DNA from: Mucilaginibacter terrigena
GTDB taxonomy: Bacteria; Bacteroidota; Bacteroidia; Sphingobacteriales; Sphingobacteriaceae
Assembly (NCBI RefSeq): GCF_004168255.1
Contig: NZ_SEWG01000010.1
Location: 43,550-107,549 of the forward strand
DNA: 64,000 bases
Direction of reading: 5' to 3'
This document shows positions 51,192 through 59,892 of the stretch, in pieces (position 1 is the stretch's first letter; every line of letters begins with the position of its first letter). The notes below the pieces were generated by a model. That model was not told the origin of the DNA and ran no database searches. It saw only the letters and a list, made by a program, of their open reading frames with translations. A program made the translations under genes and the position numbers.

Positions 51192-52538
51192 ATGTTTGTT
51201 CAAATTTCAAAAGAGGAATATAAAAAAGAGATATCCAAAAAAGCCTGGTATCAAACAAATAATATAATCTGGACAATTATATTCTTATATCCGGTATTCA
51301 GCATTGTTGATTATATATCGGCCGAGCAGATCTGGCTGCAATTTTTTATTATCCGTATTATAACCGTAATGATCATTTATGGTTTAAATGCCTTTTTCCA
51401 AAGTAAAAATTATAATTACCGCACATTACTCCATATAAGTTTCTTTTTGCTTTCGGCCACATCTGCCGTATTGTGTAACATAGTTAATATACAGCAATTA
51501 AACATATACTTTTTAATGTATGCAGCTATATTACTGTTTTTTAACCTGCAGGTTTTTTGGGAACCTATCAATTCCATTATTCAAACATTACTATCGCTGC
51601 TGTTACTGGCCCTGTTTTATAATATCTTAAGCGATTACACCTTAGACCTGGTTATTAATAATGGTGGCCAGTTCTTTTTTATAGTTGCATTTGTATCGTG
51701 TTTAATACCTAACGCGCGGTATAAGATAATTGCCCGGGATGTGCGATCGCAAATACTGATCGAAAAATCAAACGAACAGCTGAAAGAGCAAAACCGCGAT
51801 ATCAACGAAAAGAACAATATCATTGACAGGCAATACGAGCAGTTGCGCAAGCTTGACGATCAAAAAAATAGCTTTATAAATATTGCAGGCCACGATCTTA
51901 AAAACCTTATAGGCTCCATCATCATGAGCAATAATATGCTTAAGGAGGAAGACTACCGCCTAAGCGCCGACCAAAAGGAATACACCGGCTACATTACAGA
52001 ATCGGCCGAAAAAATGCAATACATGCTTAATAAGCTGATGGACGTTAAGGAGATCGAATCGCCCGAGATGAAATTCAACATGGAGATATTTGACGTTAAC
52101 GCCGAAGTTACCCATGTATTTAAGGGTTTGCAGGAAACCGCGCAGATGAAGAACATACATCTTACTGATAATATTTTAAAACTGCCCCTTAACGTAAAAC
52201 TTGATAAAGTTTTTGTTGGCCAGGTGTTTCAAAACCTGCTGTCAAATGCTATTAAGTTCTCGCAAACCAATAACAATATCAAAGTTGTTACCAGCCTTCA
52301 GCGCCAAAAATTTGTCTTCGAGATCATAGACGAAGGTGTTGCAATAGGGCAGCAGGAACTGGATATGATGTTTAATAAATTAAAAACACTTAACGATGCA
52401 TCGGGCAATATCGAGAGCCGGCTTGGCCTTGGGCTATCAATTGCCAAACTAATGACCAAAGAACTTGGCGGCGAACTGATATACCGCAGTGACGATAACG
52501 GAAATTATTTTAGAGTAGAATTTTACGTAATAAACTAA
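51192..52538 (+). CDS. Orphan membrane histidine kinase of the exopolysaccharide locus
   Basis: 448 residues with about six membrane helices (24-175), a coiled-coil stretch (190-222), HisKA with phospho-acceptor His234 in NIAGHDLKNLIGS and an HATPase with N-box (FQNLLSNAIKFS) and GLGLSIAKLM. The G1 box reads DEGVAIG where DxGxGI is usual, so the second Gly is Ala; ATP binding may be altered. No response regulator is adjacent. It is first in the polysaccharide operon (13 bases before the BcsB-like gene), which suggests a direct or remote control of synthesis. Confidence 0.86.
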   Translation: MFVQISKEEYKKEISKKAWYQTNNIIWTIIFLYPVFSIVDYISAEQIWLQFFIIRIITVMIIYGLNAFFQSKNYNYRTLLHISFFLLSATSAVLCNIVNIQQLNIYFLMYAAILLFFNLQVFWEPINSIIQTLLSLLLLALFYNILSDYTLDLVINNGGQFFFIVAFVSCLIPNARYKIIARDVRSQILIEKSNEQLKEQNRDINEKNNIIDRQYEQLRKLDDQKNSFINIAGHDLKNLIGSIIMSNNMLKEEDYRLSADQKEYTGYITESAEKMQYMLNKLMDVKEIESPEMKFNMEIFDVNAEVTHVFKGLQETAQMKNIHLTDNILKLPLNVKLDKVFVGQVFQNLLSNAIKFSQTNNNIKVVTSLQRQKFVFEIIDEGVAIGQQELDMMFNKLKTLNDASGNIESRLGLGLSIAKLMTKELGGELIYRSDDNGNYFRVEFYVIN

Positions 52539-52551
52539 CGCTTATAATCTG

Positions 52552-54645
52552 ATGAATAGATTTTTAACCTTCCTGGCTTTTATATTACTTAGTACGGCAT
52601 CGTTTGGCCAAAGCATCCTGTCGTTTAAAGCTTTAGGCCATAATGATGACGAACCCATCTTCGGGATGAGCGGGGCTACCTCTTTTTATTTTAAAATAAC
52701 GCCGCAATACGATATAGTGGGTAGTAAACTGGTTATTTATTACGAACCATCGCAGGCGCTGATACGCGACCGGTCATACATTAACCTTTTTTTAGGTTCG
52801 AAACCGGTTTATAGCGGCCGTTTAACTAAAGACTCGATCCAAAAAATAACATTGAACCTTACCAAGGCCGATGTATCTGCCGACAGGTACCTTAAAATAA
52901 CGGTAAAAACACTTTTAACCGTTACCGACGACCAATGCCGCGACCTGGATAACCCCGCTATGTGGTTAAAAGTTAAAAACTACTCATACCTGTCGTTAAT
53001 AAAAAACAACAAAAACTTTTTTAACAATATAAACATCAGCAATTGCTTCGATTCAAAAACCGCCATTGTATATAACAGCAACCCCACCCTGCACGATCTT
53101 AAAGCAGTAGCGTGGGCTTACTCGAGGTTAAAGAAAACACAAACAAAAAACATTAGTGTATTTGAGATAAGCAAACTGCCCGATAGCGTGCGCAATTATA
53201 TTATGGTGGGCACAATGCCTTCACTTGGTGATGCAAAGCGTTCGCTGGTAAAAGTTACGCCACAAGCAAACCAGGGTTTGTTATATCTTCATAAATCTGT
53301 TGCTAATGTAACAGATACCGTTACCCGCATGGTTGATGTAGGCGGCAGGTTTATGGAAGTTAAATCGGTATCGCAGGAAGCTGTACCTACCGAAATTTTA
53401 TTTGTTACCGGCGGCGATGATGCCGGTTACGAAAAAACCATTACCGCATTAGGTAACATGAACGTGCTAAACTCCACCTTTGGCGATTACCTGCTGGTTA
53501 ACAAAGCGCAAAACACCTTCTTTAAAACCATCGACGAAAACCGCTCTAAATTATCGCTTAAGCAAATTGGCGGTGTCAGCGATTTTTTATCGGGCATTGG
53601 TTCGTTAAAAAGCGCTTTCAATTTTAAGAACAGCGATTTTAGCTTTACCCCAAAAGAGGTTGAGATACGCATAGTGGCAAACTACAGCAGCCTTAACCCC
53701 GGCGACCGCGGTTTCTTTAACATTTACCTTAACGGTTTACTGCTAAGCAGCGAAAAGCTGGATGCATCGGGCAAGCTAAATACATCGGTTACCATTAACA
53801 GGTACCAGCACCATAAATATAACACGCTGGAAGCCGAGTTTAGGTTTTACCCTAATAACGGTAACTGTAAAAACAGCTTTACCAACTTCTTTGCCGAAAT
53901 TGATGTTGACAAATCGTACCTCGAATCAAAAAACCCGTTCATAACAAGCGATCTGAGCTTTTACCAGTATCCCGAAGCATTTAACAGCGGCACAACGCGT
54001 ATAGTAGTTTCAAAGAAATTTGCCAAGTATGCTGCCGGCGCCATGGGCGAAATTATTTACGAGCTAAACAATAACATCAACGCTAATAACTTCCCCGAGT
54101 TTATGTACTCAGAGGATTTGATCAACAACCCGTCAGAACTGAAAAAGAACAACATTATAGCCCTTTTGGCCAAAGATGATCCCTTGTTCACTAAAAATGA
54201 ATTCCCGGATGCCCCCATTAAGTTCGACCGAAACTTCAGGCTTTATAACACCGATAATAATACGATAGTGTACTCTCTGTCGGATACTACATCCAACGGG
54301 CTGGCCCAGATATTTTACGGGCGAAGCAATAATGCTACACTGGTGCTTACCGCCACAGGCAAGCACCTTGCCGAAGCGTTTTTGGCTGCATCAAAATCAA
54401 TTACCGAGCAGCTTTCAACCCTGAGCAGTAACGTTTGTATCTCTGATGTTAATAATAACAAGTACTTATTTAATATAAATAAATCGAGCGAAAACCTGGA
54501 GTATATCGACACCAAGAGCGCGCTTACCCGCTTCTGGGATAGCTATAACCTGTACATCTTATTAGGTATACTGGTGCTTATCCTGTTGTCATTCCTTTAT
54601 ATACGTTCAAGGGTGCAAAAATCGCAGGACCTGTTTAACGACTAA
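52552..54645 (+). CDS. BcsB-like periplasmic polysaccharide-synthesis subunit
   Basis: 697 residues: signal peptide (MNRFLTFLAFILLSTASFGQ), a large beta-rich periplasmic part and one C-terminal membrane helix (about 666-688). The BcsB hallmark DDQCRDLDNPAMWLKVKNYSYLSL is present, with two similar carbohydrate-binding-like repeats: one around LVIYYEPSQALIRDRSYINLFLGS and a second around VRIVANYSSLNPGDRGFFNIYLNG-type sequence. In cellulose synthase BcsB guides the emerging glucan. Lies between the kinase and the synthase. Confidence 0.85.
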   Translation: MNRFLTFLAFILLSTASFGQSILSFKALGHNDDEPIFGMSGATSFYFKITPQYDIVGSKLVIYYEPSQALIRDRSYINLFLGSKPVYSGRLTKDSIQKITLNLTKADVSADRYLKITVKTLLTVTDDQCRDLDNPAMWLKVKNYSYLSLIKNNKNFFNNINISNCFDSKTAIVYNSNPTLHDLKAVAWAYSRLKKTQTKNISVFEISKLPDSVRNYIMVGTMPSLGDAKRSLVKVTPQANQGLLYLHKSVANVTDTVTRMVDVGGRFMEVKSVSQEAVPTEILFVTGGDDAGYEKTITALGNMNVLNSTFGDYLLVNKAQNTFFKTIDENRSKLSLKQIGGVSDFLSGIGSLKSAFNFKNSDFSFTPKEVEIRIVANYSSLNPGDRGFFNIYLNGLLLSSEKLDASGKLNTSVTINRYQHHKYNTLEAEFRFYPNNGNCKNSFTNFFAEIDVDKSYLESKNPFITSDLSFYQYPEAFNSGTTRIVVSKKFAKYAAGAMGEIIYELNNNINANNFPEFMYSEDLINNPSELKKNNIIALLAKDDPLFTKNEFPDAPIKFDRNFRLYNTDNNTIVYSLSDTTSNGLAQIFYGRSNNATLVLTATGKHLAEAFLAASKSITEQLSTLSSNVCISDVNNNKYLFNINKSSENLEYIDTKSALTRFWDSYNLYILLGILVLILLSFLYIRSRVQKSQDLFND

Positions 54646-54688
54646 GGTTACCACGAAGCGCAGAATTTTAATTATATACTAATTGTTG

Positions 54689-56536
54689 ATGAGTATCTCA
54701 ATTCCCGAATTGTTGACTAATGATGGCTTTATCACTGCAGGCGACCGCGAGGCGATTGAAAAACACTCAATTGAATCGGGCTTGTCCTTCATCAAGATAG
54801 CGCTTACTTCGGGATACATATCGCGCAAAAACTACGACAGATCGCTGCTTAACGCTGGCTATGCCATTATTGAAAACCCGCGCGGCGAAGCCTACGACGT
54901 TGATGTACTAAGCAAGATAGACCTTAATTTTGCGCACGACAGGCTGGCTATGCCCCTGCGGATACAAAACAATAAGGTGGTATGCCTTATGGCATCGCCC
55001 GATGACGGCCTGTTCTTAGATTTTATACGCTTTACCTACGACATGGAGGCCGAGGTGATCGTCGCTTCGGACCTGGATATCACCTGGCTCAGCAATAAGC
55101 TTTTGGGCGATAAATATATCAAGTCGGCGGTGTTCGAGCTGATGAAGCGCGACCCAGATAACTCTGCCATTGTAACGTTTTCAACTGCTCAGCTCATTGT
55201 TATATTCGTAATTATAGGCATGGTTACCATAGGGCTGGTGCTAAGCTTCAAAAATACATCCATCATTATAAACGTTATCATCAGCTCGTTTTTTTTGGTG
55301 GCCATTATGTTTAAGCTTTTCCTGGCGCTGGTTGGTTCAAGGTTCGAGCTGCACCAGGCCGTAACCAAGGACGACCTGAAGCAGGGTAACGACGATACCC
55401 TGCCTATATACACCATATTACTGCCGGTTTACAAAGAAGATAAGCTGATAAAAAAACTGATCTGGAACCTGCAGTCTATTGATTACCCCCGCCATAAGCT
55501 GGACATTAAACTGCTGATAGAGGAGGACGACGATAAAACCTTTAACGCGGTAAAAAACCTCGATTTCCCCGCCATATTCGAGGTGATAGTGGTTCCGTTT
55601 CATATGCCTAAAACAAAGCCAAAGGCATGTAATTACGGGCTGCACTTTGCCCGCGGTAAATACCTTACCATTTACGATGCCGAGGATATCCCCGATACCG
55701 ACCAGTTAAAAAAGGTGGTATCGCTGTTTGCCAAACTGCCGCCCGATTATATTTGTGTACAAAGCGCTTTAAACTACTTTAACCGTAACGAGAACTTCCT
55801 CACCCGGATGTTCACCCTCGAATACTCGTACTGGTTTGATTACATGCTGCCGGGGCTTGATACCCTGGATATCCCTATCCCCTTAGGTGGTACCAGCAAC
55901 CACTTTAAGCTTAACGAACTGATTGAGCTTGGCGCCTGGGACCCCTTTAACGTAACCGAAGATGCCGACCTTGGCGTACGAGCTTATGCCAAAGGTTATA
56001 AGATAGCCATCATCAACTCCACCACCTACGAAGAGGCCAACAACGAACCTTTTAACTGGATCCGCCAGCGCAGCCGCTGGATAAAGGGCTACATGCAAAC
56101 CTACCTGGTACACATGCGCCACCCTATTGAGCTTTGGAAAGAAATTGGCTGGAGGGGCTTTATGGGCTTTAACTTTTTTATAGGCGCCACGCCGGTAACC
56201 TTTTTGGTGTACCCACTGATGCTTACGTTTTTTATATGTTACGTAGTGTTCGATCTTTCGAGCATCCGCACGCTGTTTCCCGATTGGGTTTTATTTATGT
56301 CGATATTTAACCTGATGGTGGGCAACATCCTGATGATATACGTAAACATGATAGCCGTATTTAAACGCCGCTATTACGAGCTGATACTGTTTGCCATAGC
56401 CAACCCCATTTATTGGCTGATGCACTCCATAGCGGCTTACAAGGGCCTGTACCAGCTGGTAACCAAACCTTTTTACTGGGAAAAAACCAACCACGGCTTA
56501 AGTAAAGTTAATAGCCCTACAAACGTTGTAAAATAA
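54689..56536 (+). CDS. GT2 polysaccharide synthase with N-terminal GspE/MshE-N-like domain
   Basis: 615 residues (start ATG 54689; two in-frame TTG precede it). The first 140 residues resemble the N-terminal domain of GspE/MshE/PilB (FIKIALTSGYISRKNYDRSLLNAGY), which binds c-di-GMP in MshE but here lacks the RLG motif. Two membrane helices (about 168-215), then the GT2 domain with EEDDD, YDAEDIPD, TEDADLG and QRSRW (the D, DxD, TED, QxxRW set), then four more helices. There is no PilZ. Translationally coupled to the next gene by TAATG. Processive beta-glycan synthase by motif; sugar unknown. Confidence 0.88.
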   Translation: MSISIPELLTNDGFITAGDREAIEKHSIESGLSFIKIALTSGYISRKNYDRSLLNAGYAIIENPRGEAYDVDVLSKIDLNFAHDRLAMPLRIQNNKVVCLMASPDDGLFLDFIRFTYDMEAEVIVASDLDITWLSNKLLGDKYIKSAVFELMKRDPDNSAIVTFSTAQLIVIFVIIGMVTIGLVLSFKNTSIIINVIISSFFLVAIMFKLFLALVGSRFELHQAVTKDDLKQGNDDTLPIYTILLPVYKEDKLIKKLIWNLQSIDYPRHKLDIKLLIEEDDDKTFNAVKNLDFPAIFEVIVVPFHMPKTKPKACNYGLHFARGKYLTIYDAEDIPDTDQLKKVVSLFAKLPPDYICVQSALNYFNRNENFLTRMFTLEYSYWFDYMLPGLDTLDIPIPLGGTSNHFKLNELIELGAWDPFNVTEDADLGVRAYAKGYKIAIINSTTYEEANNEPFNWIRQRSRWIKGYMQTYLVHMRHPIELWKEIGWRGFMGFNFFIGATPVTFLVYPLMLTFFICYVVFDLSSIRTLFPDWVLFMSIFNLMVGNILMIYVNMIAVFKRRYYELILFAIANPIYWLMHSIAAYKGLYQLVTKPFYWEKTNHGLSKVNSPTNVVK

Positions 56537-58113
56537 TGAAAGTAACCGGCACCCTATATTTGATCATACTTACCCTGATACTGGTAATTTACTACCTGGT
56601 ATGCGGTATCTATTTAAATAAGCTGGGCTATTACAACCACGAGTCGCTTTTTTATATCGAAAAATCGAAGATAGTTTTCGAGGGGCTTGGCAACCGCCTT
56701 AAGGTAATGGGCTTAACCGCACCCATGATCCCTTTTTACGCTAACTTCCCGTTCCTGTTCTTTAAAACCCTTGCACCGGTAATTGCATCGGCTACTGGTA
56801 CGGCGGTATTGTTTTATATCATAGCAAGCACCATAGCCAAACGCCTAAACGATGAAGGGTACATATGGCTGCTGCTCATCCTGTTCCTGTTCCATCCCGG
56901 CATTATTTACACGGCGGCATCGGGTAAAAGCATCTATCTTATATTGATATTCTTCTTCCTGTTCTTCTTAAACCTGTTTAAGTTCTACCGGTCCAACACT
57001 ACGTTCCACGTATCTATCGCCAGCATCTGCCTGGTTATATTAATATTCTGCGATTACAAATTTATCTGGCTAACGCTGTTCTTTTTACCGCTGGTGCTAT
57101 CCATCACCATACACAGCTTAAACCTGGGCGAGCAGGAATCCATCTTCAGGTTGTTTTTAAGCTTCAACAGCCCATCGTTAAGGCGCAAGCTTATCAACAA
57201 AACCTTCGCCCTGTATATCATACTGTTCAGCCTGCCCATGGCGGCCGTGCTGTGCTACAAGCTGCTGAACCTTACCCACGCAAGCGATCTGAATTATTTT
57301 GCCGAAAGCCCCTATGCTACCTGGAACGTGCTGATAGATAAGCTAAGCTTCGACCAGCTAACCACCAACACCAACTATAAGATCCCCGAAATATCTATCC
57401 TGCTATCGGCCCGCGTGGTGCTGTTTTGCCCCATGATATTAATAGCCATGTACCTGTTCAGGGAGAGTACCTACCAGGTGCTAACCATCCTTATCCCCTT
57501 CGCTTTTATCGAGTTTTTGCACATTAAGTACGATAAGGTTTTTTTGGCCTACCAGTACTACATGATATTTTTGATACTGGCCTACCTGTGTGTAATATTT
57601 AAAGCCCATACGGTAAAAAACCACCGCAGCTTTAAGTTGCTGCTGCTTATCACCATCATTTTTCAGCTGTATTTTGGCTGGTACTATTTACGCACCTCAT
57701 CCATAGCCGAAGAGCAGAACTTTGTAAAGGTTTTGTTTAACCGCGAACCCGACGATAAACAGCAGGATAATATGGAAGTGGCAAACTATTTAAACAGCCT
57801 GCCCACACAATCGCATGTGCTGGTTGACGATGCCATAGCGTATGGCATTATTGCGTTTACAAACGATATTAAGCCCATTATAATGCCTTACGAAGGTAAC
57901 TTCCTCAGCGCGCTCGAATCGCCCGATAAGTATGTAGATTATGTGGTGGTGGCCACGGCCAAAAATGTGGTTTCGGGCTATACGCAGCTAAATAACAAGT
58001 ATATCCTCAGCATCCGCCAAACCATACCCGATGTAAACTTCCGTAAGGTGTTTGAAACCAACGACTGGACGGTTTACCGCGTTATTACCAACGGCAGCGG
58101 CAACACCTTATAG
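56536..58113 (+). CDS. Large polytopic membrane protein, unidentified, of the polysaccharide locus
   Basis: 525 residues, about 10-12 membrane helices rich in Leu/Phe, ending with a soluble part of about 130 residues (EEQNFVKVLFNREPDDKQQDNMEVANYL onward). The layout is like GT-C glycosyltransferases or polymer-modifying membrane enzymes (N-terminal helix followed by a loop with HESLFYIEKSKI), but I see no diagnostic motif. It overlaps the synthase stop by one base, so it should act on the same polymer. Ends the operon. Confidence 0.6.
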   Translation: MKVTGTLYLIILTLILVIYYLVCGIYLNKLGYYNHESLFYIEKSKIVFEGLGNRLKVMGLTAPMIPFYANFPFLFFKTLAPVIASATGTAVLFYIIASTIAKRLNDEGYIWLLLILFLFHPGIIYTAASGKSIYLILIFFFLFFLNLFKFYRSNTTFHVSIASICLVILIFCDYKFIWLTLFFLPLVLSITIHSLNLGEQESIFRLFLSFNSPSLRRKLINKTFALYIILFSLPMAAVLCYKLLNLTHASDLNYFAESPYATWNVLIDKLSFDQLTTNTNYKIPEISILLSARVVLFCPMILIAMYLFRESTYQVLTILIPFAFIEFLHIKYDKVFLAYQYYMIFLILAYLCVIFKAHTVKNHRSFKLLLLITIIFQLYFGWYYLRTSSIAEEQNFVKVLFNREPDDKQQDNMEVANYLNSLPTQSHVLVDDAIAYGIIAFTNDIKPIIMPYEGNFLSALESPDKYVDYVVVATAKNVVSGYTQLNNKYILSIRQTIPDVNFRKVFETNDWTVYRVITNGSGNTL

Positions 58114-58131
58114 TATAAGCTATAAACAGTA

Positions 58132-58155
58132 ACGGCGCGCGCCTAAGCGCACGCC
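58132..58155 (+). terminator. G/C-rich hairpin after the polysaccharide operon
   Basis: cggcgcgcgc pairs with gcgcacgccg (one G/T mismatch) around ctaa. No long T-run follows, so termination efficiency is uncertain. Confidence 0.5.
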
Positions 58156-58172
58156 GGTGTTATTATGTAACG

Positions 58173-58409
58173 TTACGAATGGTGGATAACATCCGCCAGT
58201 TCGTTCACATCCGTTTTAATCTTTTTGGCGGTTTTGCGTTTCTCTTTCAGGTAATCCTGCGCGTGTTCCTTCAGTTCGGCGGCGGCAGCATCAATATCCG
58301 CTTTACGTTTTATATACAGGTAAACAATGGCCCCTGCAAAAGCCGCCCCAAGGGCAAGGCCTGCCAATAATTTACCGCTGCTATCGTGTTTTTTAAATGG
58401 ATTTTTCAT
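58173..58409 (-). CDS. YtxH-like small membrane-anchored protein
   Basis: 78 residues. One membrane helix (about 13-32) with Gly/Ala-rich face followed by a Lys/Glu-rich helix, the YtxH-like pattern of small stress-associated proteins. Function unknown. Convergent with the polysaccharide operon. Confidence 0.65.
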   Translation of the reverse strand: MKNPFKKHDSSGKLLAGLALGAAFAGAIVYLYIKRKADIDAAAAELKEHAQDYLKEKRKTAKKIKTDVNELADVIHHS

Positions 58410-58497
58410 AACTGTCTTTTTTTTTAAAACAACACACCCGCCGCGGTTTAGTTCTGTTTTATTTAAAAATGACCGTTTTTGAAAAGGTACTGTAGTG

Positions 58498-58585
58498 ATG
58501 CTTCGGTTGCGGTAGCCCCGTTATTCGCTCATACGCCTGCAGGCCTTAGGCGCGAGGGCAGGTATCGCTGCTATCGGGTTTAGAA
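58498..58585. repeat. Dispersed intergenic repeat, copy 2
   Basis: 24-base core (58526-58549) identical to 46307-46330, embedded in looser similarity. It lies immediately left of the GHKL/methyltransferase cassette. The remaining 58586-58680 holds a G-rich run and an acgcggcacgcgt-type dyad but no gene. Confidence 0.75.
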
Positions 58586-58682
58586 GGGGGGGGCTGTTCG
58601 CTTTTTCAAATCGGTTGACCTATCACAGAAAACTATTAAGCACACGCGGCACGCGTGCGCCAGCGAGGGGGGAGAGGGTTAG

Positions 58683-59891
58683 CTATTTTAGATATTCCAA
58701 CAAATGTTGAGCTATTGCTTTAGACAATAATGGGGGAACTGCGTTACCGATTTGATTATATTGAGATAAATGATTTTCATCATCTTTACCTAATTGTTTA
58801 AGCAATTTGGACGAAATTTGGGTACGCTTCCCTTTAAACACGTAATTATCTGGGAAAGACTGTAAACGAGCTGCTTCTCGCGATGTAATATTCCTCGGTT
58901 GATTAGGATGTACAAAATTTGAATAAAATGATGCGGGAATAGTATAAGAAATCATATCTGGCTTTAGGTGCCTGTAATTTGAATTATATTCCGTCTCCGA
59001 AACAACCCCATTGCCGTTCCGTTTTCGCACTTTTAAATCTTCAGAAACCTTATCGATAGTAACCCCATTTAAAATTTCCTCGTATCTTTTTACAATCCTT
59101 TTAGTATGGGACATAGTAACATGATTGTAGATTTTATCAGCATTTTTTCGTGATGAAATTTGAAATTGGGTACTTGCAATTTCAGCATAATCAGCAACTT
59201 CATGTCCTTCTCCGGCCCTTAAGAAAGGCAAATCTCCTATTGCTTCTATAACTGTTATGGCTTGGGTTAAGTGCTTTGCTGAACCGTTTAATTTTATCTT
59301 TTCAGACGGGAGATAATGGGTTATTTGTGGCGGCGGTATTTTCATTCCCTTTTTACTCCCTACTATAAATACTCGCTCCCTACTTTGTGGCACGCCGAAA
59401 TTCGCAGCATTTAGTTCCCAAATATTTACCGTATAACCAATACTTTCAAAAGTACGCTTGATGATATCTATTACTTTTTCACCTTTTTCATTTTTACCAG
59501 TTAAAATGCCTCTTACATTTTCCATGACAAATATTTTCGGCTTATGCACTTTTACCCATTGGGCGTAATTTTTAAATAGCGAGTTTCTCGGGTCTGTTGG
59601 ATCTTTAGCCGGGCCAGCTAAGCTGAACCCTTGACAAGGTGGTCCTCCTATAATTATGTCTGGTTTATCAGAGCACGCTTCTTTTATTTTTTTATCCGTG
59701 TCAAAGGTTCTGATGTCATTTTGAATTATTAAATGTTCGTTATAATTATTTGCCTTTAATGTTTCAACGGCCCATTTATCAACTTCTAATGAACAGGTCA
59801 AAATATACTTTTCGCTTGCCAAGCCAAATCCCAAACCAAATCCACCCGCACCTGCAAACAAATCCATTACACGAATTACTTTTTTATTCAT
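58683..59891 (-). CDS. Cytosine-C5 DNA methyltransferase
   Basis: 402 residues with all the C5-methyltransferase motifs: I (DLFAGAGGFGLGF), IV with catalytic Cys86 (GGPPCQGFSLAG), VI (MENVRGIL), VIII (QSRERVFIVG), IX (TSREAARLQSFPDNY) and X (QIGNAVPPLLSKAIAQHL). The segment between VIII and IX is the target recognition domain and has no close visual match I can name. Third gene of a minus-strand operon, one base after the putative methyltransferase. Protects or marks DNA at an unknown site. Base composition is richer in A+T than the neighbourhood. Confidence 0.95.
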   Translation of the reverse strand: MNKKVIRVMDLFAGAGGFGLGFGLASEKYILTCSLEVDKWAVETLKANNYNEHLIIQNDIRTFDTDKKIKEACSDKPDIIIGGPPCQGFSLAGPAKDPTDPRNSLFKNYAQWVKVHKPKIFVMENVRGILTGKNEKGEKVIDIIKRTFESIGYTVNIWELNAANFGVPQSRERVFIVGSKKGMKIPPPQITHYLPSEKIKLNGSAKHLTQAITVIEAIGDLPFLRAGEGHEVADYAEIASTQFQISSRKNADKIYNHVTMSHTKRIVKRYEEILNGVTIDKVSEDLKVRKRNGNGVVSETEYNSNYRHLKPDMISYTIPASFYSNFVHPNQPRNITSREAARLQSFPDNYVFKGKRTQISSKLLKQLGKDDENHLSQYNQIGNAVPPLLSKAIAQHLLEYLK

Positions 59892-59892
59892 T

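Noticed and set aside
54689..55110. Firm claim that the synthase binds c-di-GMP
   Set aside because: The N-terminal domain lacks the RLG motif of MshE and there is no PilZ, so binding is only a hypothesis.
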